64,000 bases of DNA from assembly GCF_030813595.1 (NCBI RefSeq), contig NZ_JAUSUH010000006.1, positions 1 through 64,000 on the forward strand. Reading direction: 5' to 3'. Within the stretch, counting starts at the first letter, position 1; every line of letters begins with the position of its first letter. Made by a program: the position numbers and the translations under genes. This document shows positions 29,786 through 39,957 of the stretch, in pieces. Source of the stretch: Ancylobacter vacuolatus (lineage in GTDB: Bacteria; Pseudomonadota; Alphaproteobacteria; Rhizobiales; Xanthobacteraceae). The notes beneath the pieces are model-generated. The model saw only the letters and a list, made by a program, of their open reading frames with translations, searched no databases and was not told the DNA's origin.

Positions 29786-30898
29786 ATGGCACCCGCGTCC
29801 CGTCCGCTCGTCATGCTCGCCGCCGGCGGCACCGGCGGCCACCTCTTCCCGGCCGAGGCGCTGGCCGGCGTGCTGGCCGCGCGCGGCATCGAGGTCGATC
29901 TGGTCACCGATTCGCGCGCCGCCCGCTATGCCGGCCATTTTCCGGCGCGGCGCCTGCACGTGCTGCCGGCCGAGACGGTGCGTGGGCGCTCGCCCGTCGC
30001 GCTGGCGCGCACCGCGCTCACGCTGGGGCTGGGCTTTATCAAGGGCTTCCGGCTGATGCGGGCGATGCGGCCGGCCATCGTGGTTGGCTTCGGCGGCTAT
30101 CCCACCCTGCCGCCGATCCTCGCCGCCCATTACGCCGGATTCCCGACCTTGATCCACGAGGCGAACGCGGTGATGGGGCGGGCGAACACGCTGCTTGCTT
30201 CCCGCGTCACCGCCATCGCCTCCGGCTACCCTGACATCTGCGCCGGCAAGCCCACCCTCGCCGCCAAGGCGCACCACACCGGCAACCCGGTGCGCCCGTC
30301 CGTGATCGCCGCTGCCGATGTGCCTTTCGCAGCCCTGGAGCCGGGCGGGCCTGTTGACCTGCTGGTCACCGGCGGTAGCCAGGGCGCGCGGGTGATGAGC
30401 GAGGTGGTGCCGGCGGGCGTCGCCTTGCTCGACCCGACCCTGCGCGCGCGGCTGCGGCTGGTGCAGCAGGCGCGGCCGGAAGATGTTGAGGCGGTGCGTG
30501 CCACCTATGCCCGGCTCGGCGTGCGCGCGGAAGTCGAACCCTTCTTTGCCGACCTGCCGGCGCGCATCGCGGCCGCGCATCTCGTCATCTCCCGCTCGGG
30601 GGCGATGACGGTGGCGGAGCTGGGGGTGATCGGCCGGCCCTCCATCCTCGTGCCGCTGCCGGGGGCGCTCGACCAGGACCAGCTGGCCAACGCCACCGCC
30701 CTCGCCAACGGTGGCGGCGCGGTGGTGATGCCACAGAGCCATTTCACTCCCGAGAGCCTCGCTGCAGCGCTCACCCGCCTCGCCAATGAGCCCGGTCGCC
30801 TGGAGGCGATGGCAACCGCAGCCCGCGCCATGGGGCGCGCGGATGCCGCCGAGCGCCTCGCCGCGCTCGTGCTCACTATCGGCAAAATCGATGTCTAG
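29786..30898 (+). CDS. murG: UDP-GlcNAc:lipid I GlcNAc transferase MurG
   Basis: This peripheral inner-membrane GT28 enzyme adds GlcNAc to lipid I to form lipid II. The 370-aa protein has the N-terminal glycine-rich loop AAGGTGGHLFPAEALAG, GFGGYPTLPPILAAHYAGFP, LIHEANAVMGRAN, the C-domain LLVTGGSQGARVMSEVVP and the donor-binding segment SRSGAMTVAELGVIGRPSIL, ending LPGALDQDQLANATAL. The frame is open well upstream through ftsW, but this ATG begins the conserved fold. Confidence 0.96.
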   Translation: MAPASRPLVMLAAGGTGGHLFPAEALAGVLAARGIEVDLVTDSRAARYAGHFPARRLHVLPAETVRGRSPVALARTALTLGLGFIKGFRLMRAMRPAIVVGFGGYPTLPPILAAHYAGFPTLIHEANAVMGRANTLLASRVTAIASGYPDICAGKPTLAAKAHHTGNPVRPSVIAAADVPFAALEPGGPVDLLVTGGSQGARVMSEVVPAGVALLDPTLRARLRLVQQARPEDVEAVRATYARLGVRAEVEPFFADLPARIAAAHLVISRSGAMTVAELGVIGRPSILVPLPGALDQDQLANATALANGGGAVVMPQSHFTPESLAAALTRLANEPGRLEAMATAARAMGRADAAERLAALVLTIGKIDV

Positions 30899-31009
30899 AA
30901 CCGCACCGCCCGCTTGTACCAAAGGCCCGGTGACGGGCGTGGCGCGCTCGTCTATTCCTGCGCGCCGGCAAAGCACGCCCGCCGCTCGCGCGGGCGGAAG
31001 GAAGATCCC

Positions 31010-32419
31010 ATGAAGCTCCCGCTCTCTCTCGGCCCCATCCATTTCGTCGGCATTGGCGGCATCGGCATGAGCGGCATCGCCGAAGTGCTGCACAATCTCG
31101 GCTACACGGTGCAGGGCTCCGACGTCGCCGAGAGCGCCAATGTGAAGCGCCTCGCCGAGAAGGGCATCAAGGTGCTGATCGGCCATGCGGCGGAGAACAT
31201 CGACGGCGCCGAGGTGCTGGTCGTCTCCACCGCCATCCGCCGCGACAATCCCGAACTCGTCGCCGCCCGCGCCAAGCGCCTGCCGGTGGTGCGCCGGGCG
31301 GAAATGCTGGCCGAGCTGATGCGGCTGAAAAGCTGCGTCGCCATCGCGGGCACCCATGGCAAGACCACGACGACCTCGCTGGTCGCCACATTGCTCGATG
31401 CCGGCGGCTTCGACCCCACCGTCATCAATGGCGGCATCATCAACGCCTATGGCACCAATGCGCGCCTGGGCGATGGCGAGTGGATGGTGGTGGAGGCCGA
31501 TGAGAGCGACGGCACCTTCCTCAAGCTGCCGGTCGAGGTGGCCATCGTCACCAATATCGACCCCGAGCATCTCGACCACTTCAAGACCTTCGAAGCCGTG
31601 CAGGCCGCGTTCCGCAGCTTCATCGACAACCTGCCCTTCTACGGTTTCGCTGTCATGTGCACCGACCATCCGGTGGTGCAGGACCTCGTCGGCCATGTCG
31701 AGGACCGCCGGGTCATCACCTATGGCGAGAACCCGCAGGCGGATGTGCGGATCGTCGATGTCGACCTGCGCGGCGGACTGTGCCGCTTTGGCGTGCTGTT
31801 CCGCGACCGCACCGGCGTGGTGGTGCATGAATTGCGCGACCTCGTCCTGCCGATGCCGGGCAAGCACAACGCGCTGAACGCCACTGCCGCCATCGCGGTT
31901 GCCCATGAGCTGGGGGCCAGCGATGAGCAGATCCGCAGCGCGCTGGCCGGCTTCGGCGGGGTGAAGCGGCGCTTCACCCGCACCGGTGAGGTGAACGGGG
32001 TCACCATCTTCGACGATTACGGTCACCACCCGGTGGAGATCGCCGCCGTGCTGCGTGCGGCCCGCGCCTCCACCGAGGGGCAGGTGATCGCGGTGGTGCA
32101 GCCGCATCGCTACACCCGCCTGCAGTCGTTGTTCGACCAGTTCGCCACCTGCTTCAACGACGCCGACCACGTGATCGTCGCCGATGTCTATGCCGCCGGC
32201 GAGACGCCGATTGCGGGCATCGATCGCGACCATCTGGTCGAGGCGCTGCGCGCGCGCGGCCACCGCTCGGTGATGGCACTGAAGGGGCCGGAGGCGCTGG
32301 CAGGGCTGGTGGAGGGGCTGATGAAGCCGGGCGACTATGTGGTCTGCCTCGGTGCCGGCAACATCACCCAATGGGCCTATGCGCTGCCCGAGCAGCTGGC
32401 GGCCGGGGCCGGCGCATGA
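31010..32419 (+). CDS. murC: UDP-MurNAc:L-Ala ligase MurC
   Basis: This enzyme adds the first stem-peptide residue. The 469-aa protein has the N-terminal [20 protein letters not shown], the P-loop GTHGKTTT (114-121), [53 protein letters not shown] and [13 protein letters not shown]. The ATG follows GGAAGGAAGATCCC. The gap of about 110 bp after murG holds no other gene. Its stop overlaps the murB start. Confidence 0.97.
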   Translation: MKLPLSLGPIHFVGIGGIGMSGIAEVLHNLGYTVQGSDVAESANVKRLAEKGIKVLIGHAAENIDGAEVLVVSTAIRRDNPELVAARAKRLPVVRRAEMLAELMRLKSCVAIAGTHGKTTTTSLVATLLDAGGFDPTVINGGIINAYGTNARLGDGEWMVVEADESDGTFLKLPVEVAIVTNIDPEHLDHFKTFEAVQAAFRSFIDNLPFYGFAVMCTDHPVVQDLVGHVEDRRVITYGENPQADVRIVDVDLRGGLCRFGVLFRDRTGVVVHELRDLVLPMPGKHNALNATAAIAVAHELGASDEQIRSALAGFGGVKRRFTRTGEVNGVTIFDDYGHHPVEIAAVLRAARASTEGQVIAVVQPHRYTRLQSLFDQFATCFNDADHVIVADVYAAGETPIAGIDRDHLVEALRARGHRSVMALKGPEALAGLVEGLMKPGDYVVCLGAGNITQWAYALPEQLAAGAGA

Positions 32420-33336
32420 CCTTCCCCGACCTCACCGCGGAACTTTCCGCCCGCCTGCCGGATCTGCGCGGCCGGCTGATCGCCAACCAGAGCCTGGCCG
32501 AGCTGACCTGGTTCCGCGTCGGCGGGCCGGCGCAGGTGCTGTTCACCCCGGCGGACGAGGACGATCTCGCTTATTTCCTCGCCAATCTGCCAGCCGAGAT
32601 CCCGGTGACGGTGATCGGCCTCGGTTCCAACCTCATCGTGCGCGATGGCGGCGTGCCGGGCGTGGTGATCCGGCTTGGGCGCGGCTTCAGCGAGATCGCG
32701 GTGGAGGAGGGGTGCCGGCTGCGCGTCGGCACGGCGGTGCCGGACGTGAAGCTCGCCCGCGCGGCGGCGGAGGCCGGCATCGACGGGCTGGCCTTCTATC
32801 GCGGCATTCCCGGCGGCATTGGCGGCGCGCTGCGGATGAATGCCGGGGCGCATGGCGGGGAGACCTGCAACCCGCTCATCGAGGCGCGCGGCGTCGATCG
32901 GGCAGGGCATGTCCGCACCTTCTCCAACGCCGATTTCGGCTTCAGCTACCGGCACTCAAAGGCCCCGGTCGATGTGATCTTCACCAGCGCGCTGTTTCAG
33001 GGGCGGCCGGGCGAGAGCGCGGCGATCCTCGCCGAGATGGACCGAATCACCGCCGCGCGCGAGGCCTCGCAGCCGATTCGCGAGAAGACCGGCGGCTCGA
33101 CCTTCAAGAACCCGCCGGGCCAGAAGGCCTGGCAATTGATCGACGTGGCCGGCTGCCGGGGGCTGACCCGTGGCGGCGCGCAGATGTCGACGATGCACTG
33201 CAATTTCCTGATCAACACCGGCGGCGCCACCGCCGCCGACATTGAGGGGCTCGGCGAAGAGGTTCGCCGGCGCGTGAAGGACCAGTCCGGCATCGAGCTG
33301 GAATGGGAGATCAAGCGTATCGGCCTTCCCGCCTGA
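32416..33336 (+). CDS. murB: UDP-N-acetylenolpyruvoylglucosamine reductase MurB
   Basis: This FAD enzyme reduces UDP-GlcNAc-enolpyruvate to UDP-MurNAc with NADPH. The 306-aa protein shows [59 protein letters not shown] and the catalytic [10 protein letters not shown] region. The last carries the serine proton donor. The start is an ATGA overlap with murC, implying coupled translation. Confidence 0.96.
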   Translation: MTFPDLTAELSARLPDLRGRLIANQSLAELTWFRVGGPAQVLFTPADEDDLAYFLANLPAEIPVTVIGLGSNLIVRDGGVPGVVIRLGRGFSEIAVEEGCRLRVGTAVPDVKLARAAAEAGIDGLAFYRGIPGGIGGALRMNAGAHGGETCNPLIEARGVDRAGHVRTFSNADFGFSYRHSKAPVDVIFTSALFQGRPGESAAILAEMDRITAAREASQPIREKTGGSTFKNPPGQKAWQLIDVAGCRGLTRGGAQMSTMHCNFLINTGGATAADIEGLGEEVRRRVKDQSGIELEWEIKRIGLPA

Positions 33337-33368
33337 GCGATGCGGCCTCATCGGCCGCCGAGGAGAAT

Positions 33369-34292
33369 ATGATGGGCAAGCATGTCGCCGTCCTGATGGG
33401 CGGCTGGTCGCCGGAGCGGCAGGTGTCGCTGTGGTCGGGCGAAGCCTGCGCGAAGGCGGCGGAAAGCGTCGGCTACCGCGTCACCCGCGTCGATGTGGGG
33501 CGCGACATCGCGCAGGTGCTGAGCGCGCTCCAGCCCGACGTGGCACTGAACGTGCTGCATGGCCGGCCGGGCGAGGATGGCACGATCCAGGGCATTCTGG
33601 AGGTGCTGCGCATCCCCTACACCCATTCCGGCGTGCTGGCCTCGGCGCTGGCCATGGACAAGACGCAGGCCAAGATCATCCTCGCCGCCCATGGCATCCC
33701 GGTGCCGGAGGGCCGCATGGTATCGCGGGCCGAGGCGGCGCGCGCGCATGTGCTGCCGCGACCCTATGTGCTCAAGCCGAATACCGGGGGCTCCTCGGTG
33801 GGGGTGTTCATCGTCCGCGACGACCAGGAGCACCCGCCGCAGGAGCTGCATCGCGCGGACTGGGGATTCGGCGAGGAGCTGCTGGCGGAGCGTTATATCC
33901 CCGGTCTGGAGCTGACCTGCGCCGTGATGGGCGATCACGCGCTCGGCGTTATCGAAATCCAGTCCGACCTAAAGTTCTACGATTACGAGGCAAAATACGC
34001 CCCGGGCGGTTCCCGCCACATTCTGCCGGCCCAAATTTTACCGAATATTTACCAAAAGGCGCGGATGTTAGCGGTCAGGGCGCATCGCGCGCTCGGCTGT
34101 CGGGGCATCAGCAGGACGGACTTCCGCTACGACGACCAGGCCGGAGATGAATCCGGTCTTGTCTGTCTGGAGGTCAATACGCAGCCCGGAATGACCGAGA
34201 CGTCGCTTGTGCCCGAATTGGCAGCCCATGAGGGCCATTCGTTCGGTGAGCTAGTACGATGGATGGTGGAGGACGCTTCGCTCGATCGCTGA
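33369..34292 (+). CDS. ddl: D-alanine--D-alanine ligase
   Basis: This ATP-grasp enzyme makes the D-Ala-D-Ala that MurF uses. The 307-aa protein has HVAVLMGGWSPERQVSLWSG, NVLHGRPGEDGTIQGILEVL, AMDKTQAK, LKPNTGGSSVGVFIV and the metal-binding EVNTQPGMTETSLVPELA near the end. Two adjacent ATG codons (33369 and 33372) follow GAGGAGAAT, and either could be used. The gene end overlaps ftsQ by 34 bp. Confidence 0.96.
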   Translation: MMGKHVAVLMGGWSPERQVSLWSGEACAKAAESVGYRVTRVDVGRDIAQVLSALQPDVALNVLHGRPGEDGTIQGILEVLRIPYTHSGVLASALAMDKTQAKIILAAHGIPVPEGRMVSRAEAARAHVLPRPYVLKPNTGGSSVGVFIVRDDQEHPPQELHRADWGFGEELLAERYIPGLELTCAVMGDHALGVIEIQSDLKFYDYEAKYAPGGSRHILPAQILPNIYQKARMLAVRAHRALGCRGISRTDFRYDDQAGDESGLVCLEVNTQPGMTETSLVPELAAHEGHSFGELVRWMVEDASLDR

Positions 34293-35272
34293 CCCCGCGG
34301 CAGACGCCGGCGGGCAAGCGAACCGGCGCGGCCACCGGCGATTCGATCCGAGGCGAGCGGGCCCGTGTGCCGGTGCGCGCGGCGCCGGTGTCCCAGCGCA
34401 CCCGTCTTCTCGACCGCACCATCATCGGCGGCCGGCGGCTGCTCGTCGGCCTGTGCACCTCGCGCGCCGTCTTCACCGGCGCCGGGGCCTGGCTCACGGC
34501 GGCGCTGTTCGTCGCCACCGGGCTTTACGGCATGGAGCGTGGCGGCCACATGCCCGCAGCGATCGAGACCGCCCGCGACATGGGCGATGCTGCCGCCAAC
34601 CTCGCCGGGCTCAGGATCGCCAACGTCAATCTTTCCGGCCAGAATCACGTCACTCCCGGCGACATCCTCGCCACGGCCGGGGTGAAGCCGACCTCTTCGC
34701 TGCTGTTCCTCGATGCCGAGGGCGCGCGCATGCGCCTCGAAGAGCTGGCGTGGATCAAGCGTGCCACGGTGCAGAAGCTCTATCCCGACCGCCTCGACAT
34801 CCAGATTGTCGAGCGCGAGGGCTTCGCGCTCTGGCAGAAGGACGGCAAGATCAACGTCATCGCCCGCGACGGCACGGTGATCGCGCCCTATTCCGACGAT
34901 CCGCGCTATATCCGCCTTCCCATCGTGGTTGGTGACGGCGCGCAGACCAGCGTGGTCGAGATCGTCGAGGCGCTGAGCCTGGTGCCCGGCGTGCGCGACC
35001 AGGTGGCAGCCGCCATCCGCGTCGCCGACCGCCGCTGGACGCTTAAGATGCGCAACGGCGTCGATGTGCGCCTGCCCGAACAGGGGCTGAACGACGCGCT
35101 CGAACAGCTCGCCTTGCTCGACCAGCAGAAGTCGCTGCTCTCGCGCGACATCACCATTGTCGACCTGCGTCTTCCCGACCGGGTCTCGGTCCGTCTTTCC
35201 GACGCGGCCTATGCCGCCCGCGAGGCCGAGCTGAAAGCCAAGGCCAAGGCCAAGAAGGGCAGCAGCTCATGA
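34259..35272 (+). CDS. ftsQ: cell division protein FtsQ
   Basis: This is the divisome scaffold that recruits FtsL/FtsB. The 337-aa protein has a basic, flexible cytoplasmic tail of about 75 residues and one membrane span (AGAWLTAALFVATGLYGM). A POTRA domain follows (LRIANVNLSGQNHVTPGDIL), then the FtsQ beta domain (LEELAWIKRATVQKLYPDRL, then VEREGFALWQKDGKI). The C-terminus is Lys/Ala-rich. It overlaps ddl at its start and shares an ATGA with ftsA. Confidence 0.94.
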   Translation: MDGGGRFARSLTPRQTPAGKRTGAATGDSIRGERARVPVRAAPVSQRTRLLDRTIIGGRRLLVGLCTSRAVFTGAGAWLTAALFVATGLYGMERGGHMPAAIETARDMGDAAANLAGLRIANVNLSGQNHVTPGDILATAGVKPTSSLLFLDAEGARMRLEELAWIKRATVQKLYPDRLDIQIVEREGFALWQKDGKINVIARDGTVIAPYSDDPRYIRLPIVVGDGAQTSVVEIVEALSLVPGVRDQVAAAIRVADRRWTLKMRNGVDVRLPEQGLNDALEQLALLDQQKSLLSRDITIVDLRLPDRVSVRLSDAAYAAREAELKAKAKAKKGSSS

Positions 35273-36591
35273 GACCGCGTGCTCCCTTCGAGATCGCCCC
35301 GAAGATGCGGCCGCTGGCGCCGCGCCGCACCGGCGTGGTCGGCGTGCTGGAAGTCGGCACCTCCAAGATCGTGTGCATGATCGCCCGGCTGAAGCCGCGC
35401 GAGGCGACGTCGAGCCTGCGCCGGCGCACCCATTCGGTGGATGTGCTCGGCATCGGCCACACCAGCGCCCATGGCATCAAGGGTGGCACCGTCATCGACA
35501 TGGAGCGTGCCGAGCATGCGATTCGCCGCGCGGTGGACGCCGCCGAGCGGATGGCCGGGGCGCAGATTGCCTCCGTGATCGTCTCGCTGGCGGGCGGCCG
35601 GCTCGCCTCCGAGCATTTCAACGCCGAGGTCGATCTGCCGGAGCCGGCGGTGGCCGAGGGCGACATCCGCCGCGTGCTCGACGCCGCCTCCACCTTCGCC
35701 GTCGGCGAGGGGCGCACCATCCTGCACGCTTTGCCTGTGGGCTACGCGCTCGACGGCGCCGGCGGCATCGGCGAGCCGCGCGGCATGCTCGGGCGCCGGC
35801 TCGGCGTCGACCTCCACGTTGTCACCGCCGAGGCGGCCGCCGTGCGCAACCTGCTTCTGTGCATCGAGCGCTGCCATCTTGGCGTCGAGGCCATGGTGGC
35901 CGCTCCCTATGCCGCGGCGCTGTCCACACTGGCAGACGACGAATCGGAACTGGGCGTGACGCTGATCGATTTCGGTGCTGGCACCACGACGGTGGCGGTG
36001 GTCGAGAACGGCCATTGCGTGCATGTCGACGGCATCGCCATTGGTGGCCAGCACGTGACCAACGACGTCGCGCGCGGGCTCTCCACCCGCCTTGCCGATG
36101 CCGAGCGGCTGAAGAGCCTGCATGGCGGGGTGATGGCGATGGGCGCCGACGAGCGCGAAATGCTGACCGTGCCGAGCATTTCCGACGACCACGACCTGCC
36201 GCGCGCGATCCCCAAGGCACGGCTGGTGCGGATCGTTCGCCCGCGTGTCGAGGAAATCGTCGAGCTGGTGCGCGACCGCCTGCACGCCTCCGGCCATGCC
36301 GCCGGCGCGGGGCGGCGCATCGTTCTCACCGGCGGTGCCGCTCAACTCACTGGCCTTGCCGAGCTAGTCGGTAACATACTGGGACCACAGGTGCGAATCG
36401 GTCGCCCGCTCGGTATTTCGAAGCTGCCCGAGGCGACGCGCGGCGCGCCCTTCGCTGTCGCCACCGGGCTTCTGGTCTATCCGCAGGTCGCGGGGCTCGA
36501 ACATTTCGAGGCTCGCCGCCGCCGCCTCTCGCAGGGCGACGGCTCCGGCTATTTTTCGCGCGTCGGTCACTGGCTGAGGGAGGCCTTCTGA
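35269..36591 (+). CDS. ftsA: cell division protein FtsA
   Basis: This actin-like ATPase tethers FtsZ to the membrane. The 440-aa protein shows the phosphate-1 and connecting motifs GVLEVGTSKIVCMIARLKPR and VTLIDFGAGTTTVAVVENG, then RIVLTGGAAQLTGLAELV and a C-terminal amphipathic end (GHWLREAF) suited to membrane targeting. Its ATG overlaps the ftsQ stop. ftsZ begins 87 bp downstream with its own ribosome site. Confidence 0.95.
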   Translation: MRPRAPFEIAPKMRPLAPRRTGVVGVLEVGTSKIVCMIARLKPREATSSLRRRTHSVDVLGIGHTSAHGIKGGTVIDMERAEHAIRRAVDAAERMAGAQIASVIVSLAGGRLASEHFNAEVDLPEPAVAEGDIRRVLDAASTFAVGEGRTILHALPVGYALDGAGGIGEPRGMLGRRLGVDLHVVTAEAAAVRNLLLCIERCHLGVEAMVAAPYAAALSTLADDESELGVTLIDFGAGTTTVAVVENGHCVHVDGIAIGGQHVTNDVARGLSTRLADAERLKSLHGGVMAMGADEREMLTVPSISDDHDLPRAIPKARLVRIVRPRVEEIVELVRDRLHASGHAAGAGRRIVLTGGAAQLTGLAELVGNILGPQVRIGRPLGISKLPEATRGAPFAVATGLLVYPQVAGLEHFEARRRRLSQGDGSGYFSRVGHWLREAF

Positions 36592-36678
36592 CGTGCTCCA
36601 TCTAATCCGCGCCGGCGGAACCGGCACCACAGGGATCATGACGGGCCGCGCGCCCGCCGGCGTTAGGGGACACTAAAA

Positions 36679-38394
36679 ATGACCATCAACCTCCAGGTAC
36701 CGGACATCCGCGAACTGCGTCCCCGCATCACCGTCTTCGGTGTCGGTGGCGCCGGTGGCAACGCCGTCAACAACATGATCACGGCCGGCCTGACGGGGGT
36801 CGACTTCGTGGTCGCCAACACCGATGCGCAGGCGCTCACCCTCTCCAAGGCCGAGCGCATCGTGCAGATGGGCGTCGCCGTCACCGAGGGTCTCGGCGCC
36901 GGTTCGCAGCCGGAAGTCGGCCGCGCCGCCGCCGAGGAAGCGCTCGACGAGATCCGCGATCACCTGGCCGGCGCGCATATGGTGTTCATCACTGCCGGCA
37001 TGGGCGGCGGCACCGGCACCGGCGCGGCCCCCGTCATTGCCCGCGCGGCCCGCGAGCTCGGCATCCTCACCGTCGGCGTCGTGACCAAGCCCTTCCACTT
37101 CGAGGGCCAGCGCCGGATGCGTATCGGCGAGATGGGCATCAACGAGCTGCAGAAGGGCGTCGATACCCTCATCGTCATCCCGAACCAGAACCTGTTCCGG
37201 GTCGCCAATGAGCGCACCACCTTCGCCGACGCCTTCGCGATGGCGGACCAGGTGCTCTATTCGGGCGTCGCCTGCATCACCGACCTGATGGTGAAGGAAG
37301 GCCTGATCAATCTCGACTTCGCCGACGTCCGCGCCGTGATGCGCGAGATGGGCAAGGCGATGATGGGCACCGGCGAAGCCTCCGGCGAGCAGCGTGCCCG
37401 CCACGCGGCCGAGGCGGCGATCGCCAACCCGCTGCTCGACGAAGTGTCGATGCGCGGCGCGCGCGGCCTGCTGATCTCGATCACCGGCGGCAAGGACCTG
37501 ACCCTGTTCGAGGTGGACGAGGCGGCGACCCGTATTCGCGAGGAAGTCGATCCCGACGCCAACATCATCCTCGGCGCCACCTTCGACGAGACGCTGGAAG
37601 GCCTGATCCGCGTGTCGGTCGTCGCCACCGGCATCGACCCGGCGGTGATTCCCGAGCAGATCCCGCACGCCCTCAACAACCTTCCCGACCTCGGCGGGCG
37701 CCGCGTCTCGAACGCCGGCCGCGCCGCCGTGGAAGCGCGCCGCGACGCCGCCCTGCGCTCGGTCGCCTCGGCGCTCGACGCGGAGGATTTCGGCGCCCCG
37801 CATCACGAGCCGAGCTTCGCTGCCGCCCCGGTCAACGACCATCCCTATGGCGAGCCGTCCTATGCCCAGCCCGCCTATTCGCAGGCCTCCGCCGCGATCG
37901 ACGAGGTGACGATCCGCCAGATGGCGCCCAAGCAGCCGCTCTATGCCGAGCCGGAGCCCGCCCCTTACAATGAGGCGGCCTATGAAGAGCACGCGATCGA
38001 GCCCTTCATCCCGCCGCAGGCCGAGCGTCCCGCCCCGCGCATGCCGCGCGTCGACGAGCTGCCCATGCCGGCACAGAACCAGATCCGCGCGGCGCGCGGC
38101 GAGATGACCGATCATCATCACGCCGAGAAGAAGCGCATGACGCTGCTGCAGCGCCTCGCCAATGTCGGCCTCGGCCGCAGCCAGGACGAGGACGAGGTGG
38201 AGCCCCCGGCGGACATGCGTCCGGTGGTGCGCCGCGCGCCGGCCCAGCCCGAGGCCCGGCCGCTCGCCGAGATGCGCCCCGAGGCCTCCGAGTATGCCAA
38301 GCGCCCGGCGGCCCGCCCGGCCGATCCACGCGCGGCGCGCCCGGCCGAGGACGACCATCTCGACATCCCCGCCTTCCTGCGTCGTCAGGGTTGA
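36679..38394 (+). CDS. ftsZ: cell division protein FtsZ
   Basis: This tubulin-like GTPase forms the Z-ring. In the 571-aa protein the GTPase domain covers residues about 15-325: [13 protein letters not shown], the tubulin signature GGGTGTG (109-115) and the T7 loop around [12 protein letters not shown] long disordered linker (to about residue 555) is rich in Pro, Ala, Glu and Arg, followed by the conserved tail peptide [14 protein letters not shown] that binds FtsA and other partners. Long linkers are typical of Alphaproteobacteria. The ATG follows AGGGGA. It ends the dcw cluster. Confidence 0.98.
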   Translation: MTINLQVPDIRELRPRITVFGVGGAGGNAVNNMITAGLTGVDFVVANTDAQALTLSKAERIVQMGVAVTEGLGAGSQPEVGRAAAEEALDEIRDHLAGAHMVFITAGMGGGTGTGAAPVIARAARELGILTVGVVTKPFHFEGQRRMRIGEMGINELQKGVDTLIVIPNQNLFRVANERTTFADAFAMADQVLYSGVACITDLMVKEGLINLDFADVRAVMREMGKAMMGTGEASGEQRARHAAEAAIANPLLDEVSMRGARGLLISITGGKDLTLFEVDEAATRIREEVDPDANIILGATFDETLEGLIRVSVVATGIDPAVIPEQIPHALNNLPDLGGRRVSNAGRAAVEARRDAALRSVASALDAEDFGAPHHEPSFAAAPVNDHPYGEPSYAQPAYSQASAAIDEVTIRQMAPKQPLYAEPEPAPYNEAAYEEHAIEPFIPPQAERPAPRMPRVDELPMPAQNQIRAARGEMTDHHHAEKKRMTLLQRLANVGLGRSQDEDEVEPPADMRPVVRRAPAQPEARPLAEMRPEASEYAKRPAARPADPRAARPAEDDHLDIPAFLRRQG

Positions 38395-38700
38395 GGCGGG
38401 CGCGACAGGCGGCCGCGTGCCGCCTGTTACACAAGGCGTGACGCAGTGCAGCGCCCGGATCGTGAGGTCCGGGCGTAGCTATTTGGAATTAAATGAATTT
38501 TCAGATTTTTGCGTCAGCGTAGAAACGGTAACAGACGGTAAGCAAGCGTGATTTGGCGCGGACTCACGGCGCCGTTATCTTGCCAGCCAACGATAAGCGT
38601 CCGCTGCGGATTCGGTTCCGCGCCTTTCATGGCGGCGCACTGTGTTGGTTTTGGGGATTGGGGAGAGCGGGGCGCCTTGAGCGGCCGCTTTTTGGGTCGA
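38395..38700. other. ftsZ-lpxC spacer with two hairpins
   Basis: This 306-bp stretch has no gene. Two perfect hairpins follow ftsZ: ACAGGCGGC-CGCGT-GCCGCCTGT (38405-38427) and CGCCCGGA / TCCGGGCG (38452-38459 with 38468-38475). Neither has a long T run, but together they probably end the dcw transcript. The AT-rich block after them (about 38476-38515) is the likeliest place for an lpxC promoter, although no clear -35/-10 pair is visible. Confidence 0.6.
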
Positions 38701-39639
38701 ATGAACGCTGTACGGCAGACCACCCTTGGCGACGACGTGACGCTTTCCGGCGTCGGCGTCCATTCCGGCAAGATGGCGCAGATGCACCTCTCGCCCGCCG
38801 AAGCCGACAGCGGCATCGTCTTTTTCCGCAAGGACACCAACCAGTCCGTGCGCGCCTGCCGGGGTGCGGTGCGCGGTAGCGACCTTGCCACCGTGCTGCG
38901 TGATTCGAGCGGCCCGGCCGTTTCCACGGTCGAGCATCTGCTGGCCTGCTTCGCCGGCCTTGGCGTCGACAATGCCCGGGTCGAGATCGACGGGCCGGAA
39001 GTGCCGATCCTCGACGGCAGCGCCGGCGATTTTGTGGCGGCCGTGGACGAGGCCGGTATTGTCGAGACCGGCCATGCCCGCCGCTATCTGCGCGTGCTCA
39101 AGCCGATTCGCGTCGAGACCGAAACCGGCTTCGGCGAGCTCATGCCCTATGACATGGGCTTCCGGCTCGAAGTCGAGATCGATTTCGACCATGCCGCCAT
39201 CGGCCGCCAGCGCTTCGCCGCCACCATGTCGCCCGAGGTGTTCCGCAAGGAGCTCGCCGCCGCGCGCACCTTCGGCTTTGTCAGCGATGTCGAGCGCCTT
39301 TGGCAGGCGGGCTATGCGCTCGGCGCCTCGCTCGACAACACGATCTGCCTGGGCGACGAGGGCGTGATCAACACCACCGGCCTGCGCTATGCCGACGAAT
39401 TCGTGCGCCACAAAGCCCTGGACGCCATTGGCGACCTCGCTATTGGCGGCCTGCCGCTGCTGGCCCGTTACCGTTCCTACCGCGGCGGCCACAAGCTGAA
39501 TTTCGCCGTCGTCGACGCGCTGCTGTCCGACCGCTCCGCTTATGAGATCGTCGAAGCTCGCATCCCGACCCGCCGCACCGTCAGCAGCAATGCCGGCCTG
39601 ATCGCGGTCGCCGTCCCGGCCTACGCGCCGGAGCTGTGA
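38701..39639 (+). CDS. lpxC: UDP-3-O-acyl-GlcNAc deacetylase LpxC
   Basis: This zinc enzyme carries out the committed step of lipid A synthesis. The 312-aa protein opens RQTTLGDDVTLSGVGVHSG and carries VSTVEHLLACFAGLG (zinc His), LDGSAGDF, AARTFGFVSDVE, ASLDNTICLGDEGV, DEFVRHKALDAIGDLA (zinc His and Asp) and GHKLNF. I chose the ATG at 38701 because it begins the family's usual N-terminus. A TTG at 38677 with GGAG 11 nt upstream, or an earlier in-frame start, is possible. Its position right after ftsZ is standard in this order. Confidence 0.95.
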   Translation: MNAVRQTTLGDDVTLSGVGVHSGKMAQMHLSPAEADSGIVFFRKDTNQSVRACRGAVRGSDLATVLRDSSGPAVSTVEHLLACFAGLGVDNARVEIDGPEVPILDGSAGDFVAAVDEAGIVETGHARRYLRVLKPIRVETETGFGELMPYDMGFRLEVEIDFDHAAIGRQRFAATMSPEVFRKELAAARTFGFVSDVERLWQAGYALGASLDNTICLGDEGVINTTGLRYADEFVRHKALDAIGDLAIGGLPLLARYRSYRGGHKLNFAVVDALLSDRSAYEIVEARIPTRRTVSSNAGLIAVAVPAYAPEL

Positions 39640-39731
39640 GGCTTCCGCCGCTGCGCCTTGGCGCGGGGCGCCGGAGCGGCTTCCTCCCAACTGGGTTTGC
39701 CCCATTGGCGCTTGCCGGCTGCGCGAGACAT
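39621..39731 (-). CDS. possible 36-aa basic protein, antisense to the lpxC end
   Basis: A short minus-strand frame whose ATG (39731) follows a near-perfect ribosome site, GGAGGAG with 5 bases of spacing. The product is basic (MSRAAGKRQWGKPSWEEAA, then PAPRAKAQRRKPHSSGA), has two Trp and no membrane span. Its end overlaps the last 19 bp of lpxC on the other strand. No homologue is recognised. The strong ribosome site is the main support; such a short frame can still be chance. Confidence 0.35.
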   Translation of the reverse strand: MSRAAGKRQWGKPSWEEAAPAPRAKAQRRKPHSSGA

Positions 39732-39957
39732 TTGGCTCCTCCGTTTCCTCGCCGCCTTGGCACGATCCGCCTGGGCCCCTTCTTTCCGCCCGCCCCCCAG
39801 ACCGCGTCCGGCGCGCAACAGGTGGCATGAAATGGTGGCCGGTGGCGCCTCTTTGCTCTTGGCATCCCGAGGCGCCATAATCCGGTCGGAAAGCCGCCTT
39901 AGCGCCTGACCACGTACTTGGCGTCGAAGCCGCGACCAGATCGGGATCCAACTTGTG
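39732..39957. other. lpxC-bamD spacer
   Basis: Apart from the short minus-strand frame at its left edge, the 318 bp between lpxC and bamD hold nothing I can name. It should contain the bamD promoter and, if the small frame is real, its promoter too. Longer open frames on either strand lack ribosome sites and recognisable products. Confidence 0.5.
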
